Below are positions 63,894 to 64,000 of a stretch of 64,000 bases of DNA, piece after piece (position 1 is the first letter of the stretch; every line of letters begins with the position of its first letter). Under the pieces are notes generated by a model that did not search any database, was not told the origin of the DNA, and saw only the letters and a list, made by a program, of their open reading frames with translations. The translations under genes and the position numbers were made by a program. The stretch is taken from assembly GCF_030848495.1 (NCBI RefSeq), contig NZ_JAVDDT010000005.1, forward strand, positions 163,004 through 227,003. The letters run 5' to 3'. Source of the stretch: Natronospira bacteriovora. GTDB taxonomy: Bacteria > Pseudomonadota > Gammaproteobacteria > Natronospirales > Natronospiraceae.

Positions 63894-64000
63894 GTGCTGA
63901 GTGCTGAGTGCTGAGTGCTGAGTGCTGAGTGCTGAGTGCTGAGTGCTGAGTGCTGAGTGCTGAGTGCGGGCGTTAGAAGGTGTCGGGGCGCTGGGAGTAT
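63894..64000. repeat. Longest GTGCTGA array and start of another heptamer element
   Basis: About ten perfect GTGCTGA units (63894-63966) lead into GCGTTAGAAGGTGTCGGGGC, which is the reverse complement of the sequence beside the ACTCAGC arrays at 36730 and 53490. This is the edge of a further nested element that continues past the window. Confidence 0.88.

Noticed and set aside
63894..63966. CRISPR array
   Set aside because: The repeats are 7 bp and directly tandem with no spacers, and no cas genes are present.

Overview
The window is about 62% GC, gene-dense and bacterial. Gammaproteobacterial markers include sodC, slyX, murB, selO, a radC/coaBC/dut/pyrE/xthA housekeeping set, AmpG-like and RND/ABC envelope systems, a TonB-like protein and a globin-coupled chemoreceptor. 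Many secreted or envelope proteins are rich in Asp and Glu, and at least five peptidase or hydrolase genes are exported or membrane-bound. Together this suggests a proteolytic, possibly halophilic gammaproteobacterium of the Ectothiorhodospiraceae/Natronospira/Wenzhouxiangella kind. That placement is an inference; nothing in the window fixes the genus.

Layout. 1-16 kb: a truncated gluzincin/beta-propeller protease; an operon of a histidine-decarboxylase-family enzyme, a double-ACT protein and an alanine/serine-glyoxylate aminotransferase; sodC; an S9 peptidase; a lytic transglycosylase; a TonB-like protein; a membrane-fused TAP-like hydrolase; selO. 16-21 kb: murB, then a soluble two-component pair and a globin-coupled chemoreceptor, with matching 17-bp palindromes before the kinase gene and before the chemoreceptor gene. 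21-26 kb: slyX, an ECF sigma/anti-sigma/PDZ operon, an arrestin-like membrane protein, and a barrel protein with a LytR_C-like tail.

26-30 kb holds the most notable system, a compact minus-strand operon resembling a split borosin RiPP pathway. It encodes a 70-residue precursor with a LigA/BBD-like leader and a Ser/Thr/Asn-rich tail, a 1020-residue TPR-GAF hybrid sensor kinase, and a stand-alone alpha-N-methyltransferase of the SonM/OphMA type whose start overlaps the kinase stop. A serine hydrolase gene is divergent, and a perfect 17-bp palindrome sits midway between the two start codons. 31-35 kb: a metzincin protease with a C-terminal sorting-type tail, preceded by a lipoprotein that looks like a free copy of the protease pro-domain.

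35-64 kb: transporters, a REP-associated transposase between two REPINs, radC, a MacB-like ABC exporter with adaptor, an RND pump with adaptor enclosed by two near-identical 500-bp non-coding repeats, lemA and an M48 protease, coaBC, dut, a DUF4124 protein, pyrE, xthA, an AmpG-like permease and a large lipoprotein.

The intergenic DNA is exceptional. Two families of long nested-palindrome mosaic elements fill gene junctions, often starting at a stop codon and ending just before the next gene. One family is built on GGACCACGAAATGG-type ends, the other on GTGCTGA heptamer arrays around a GAGGCGTAAGG core. REPINs are interspersed with them. No rRNA, tRNA, CRISPR array or classical insertion sequence was found.
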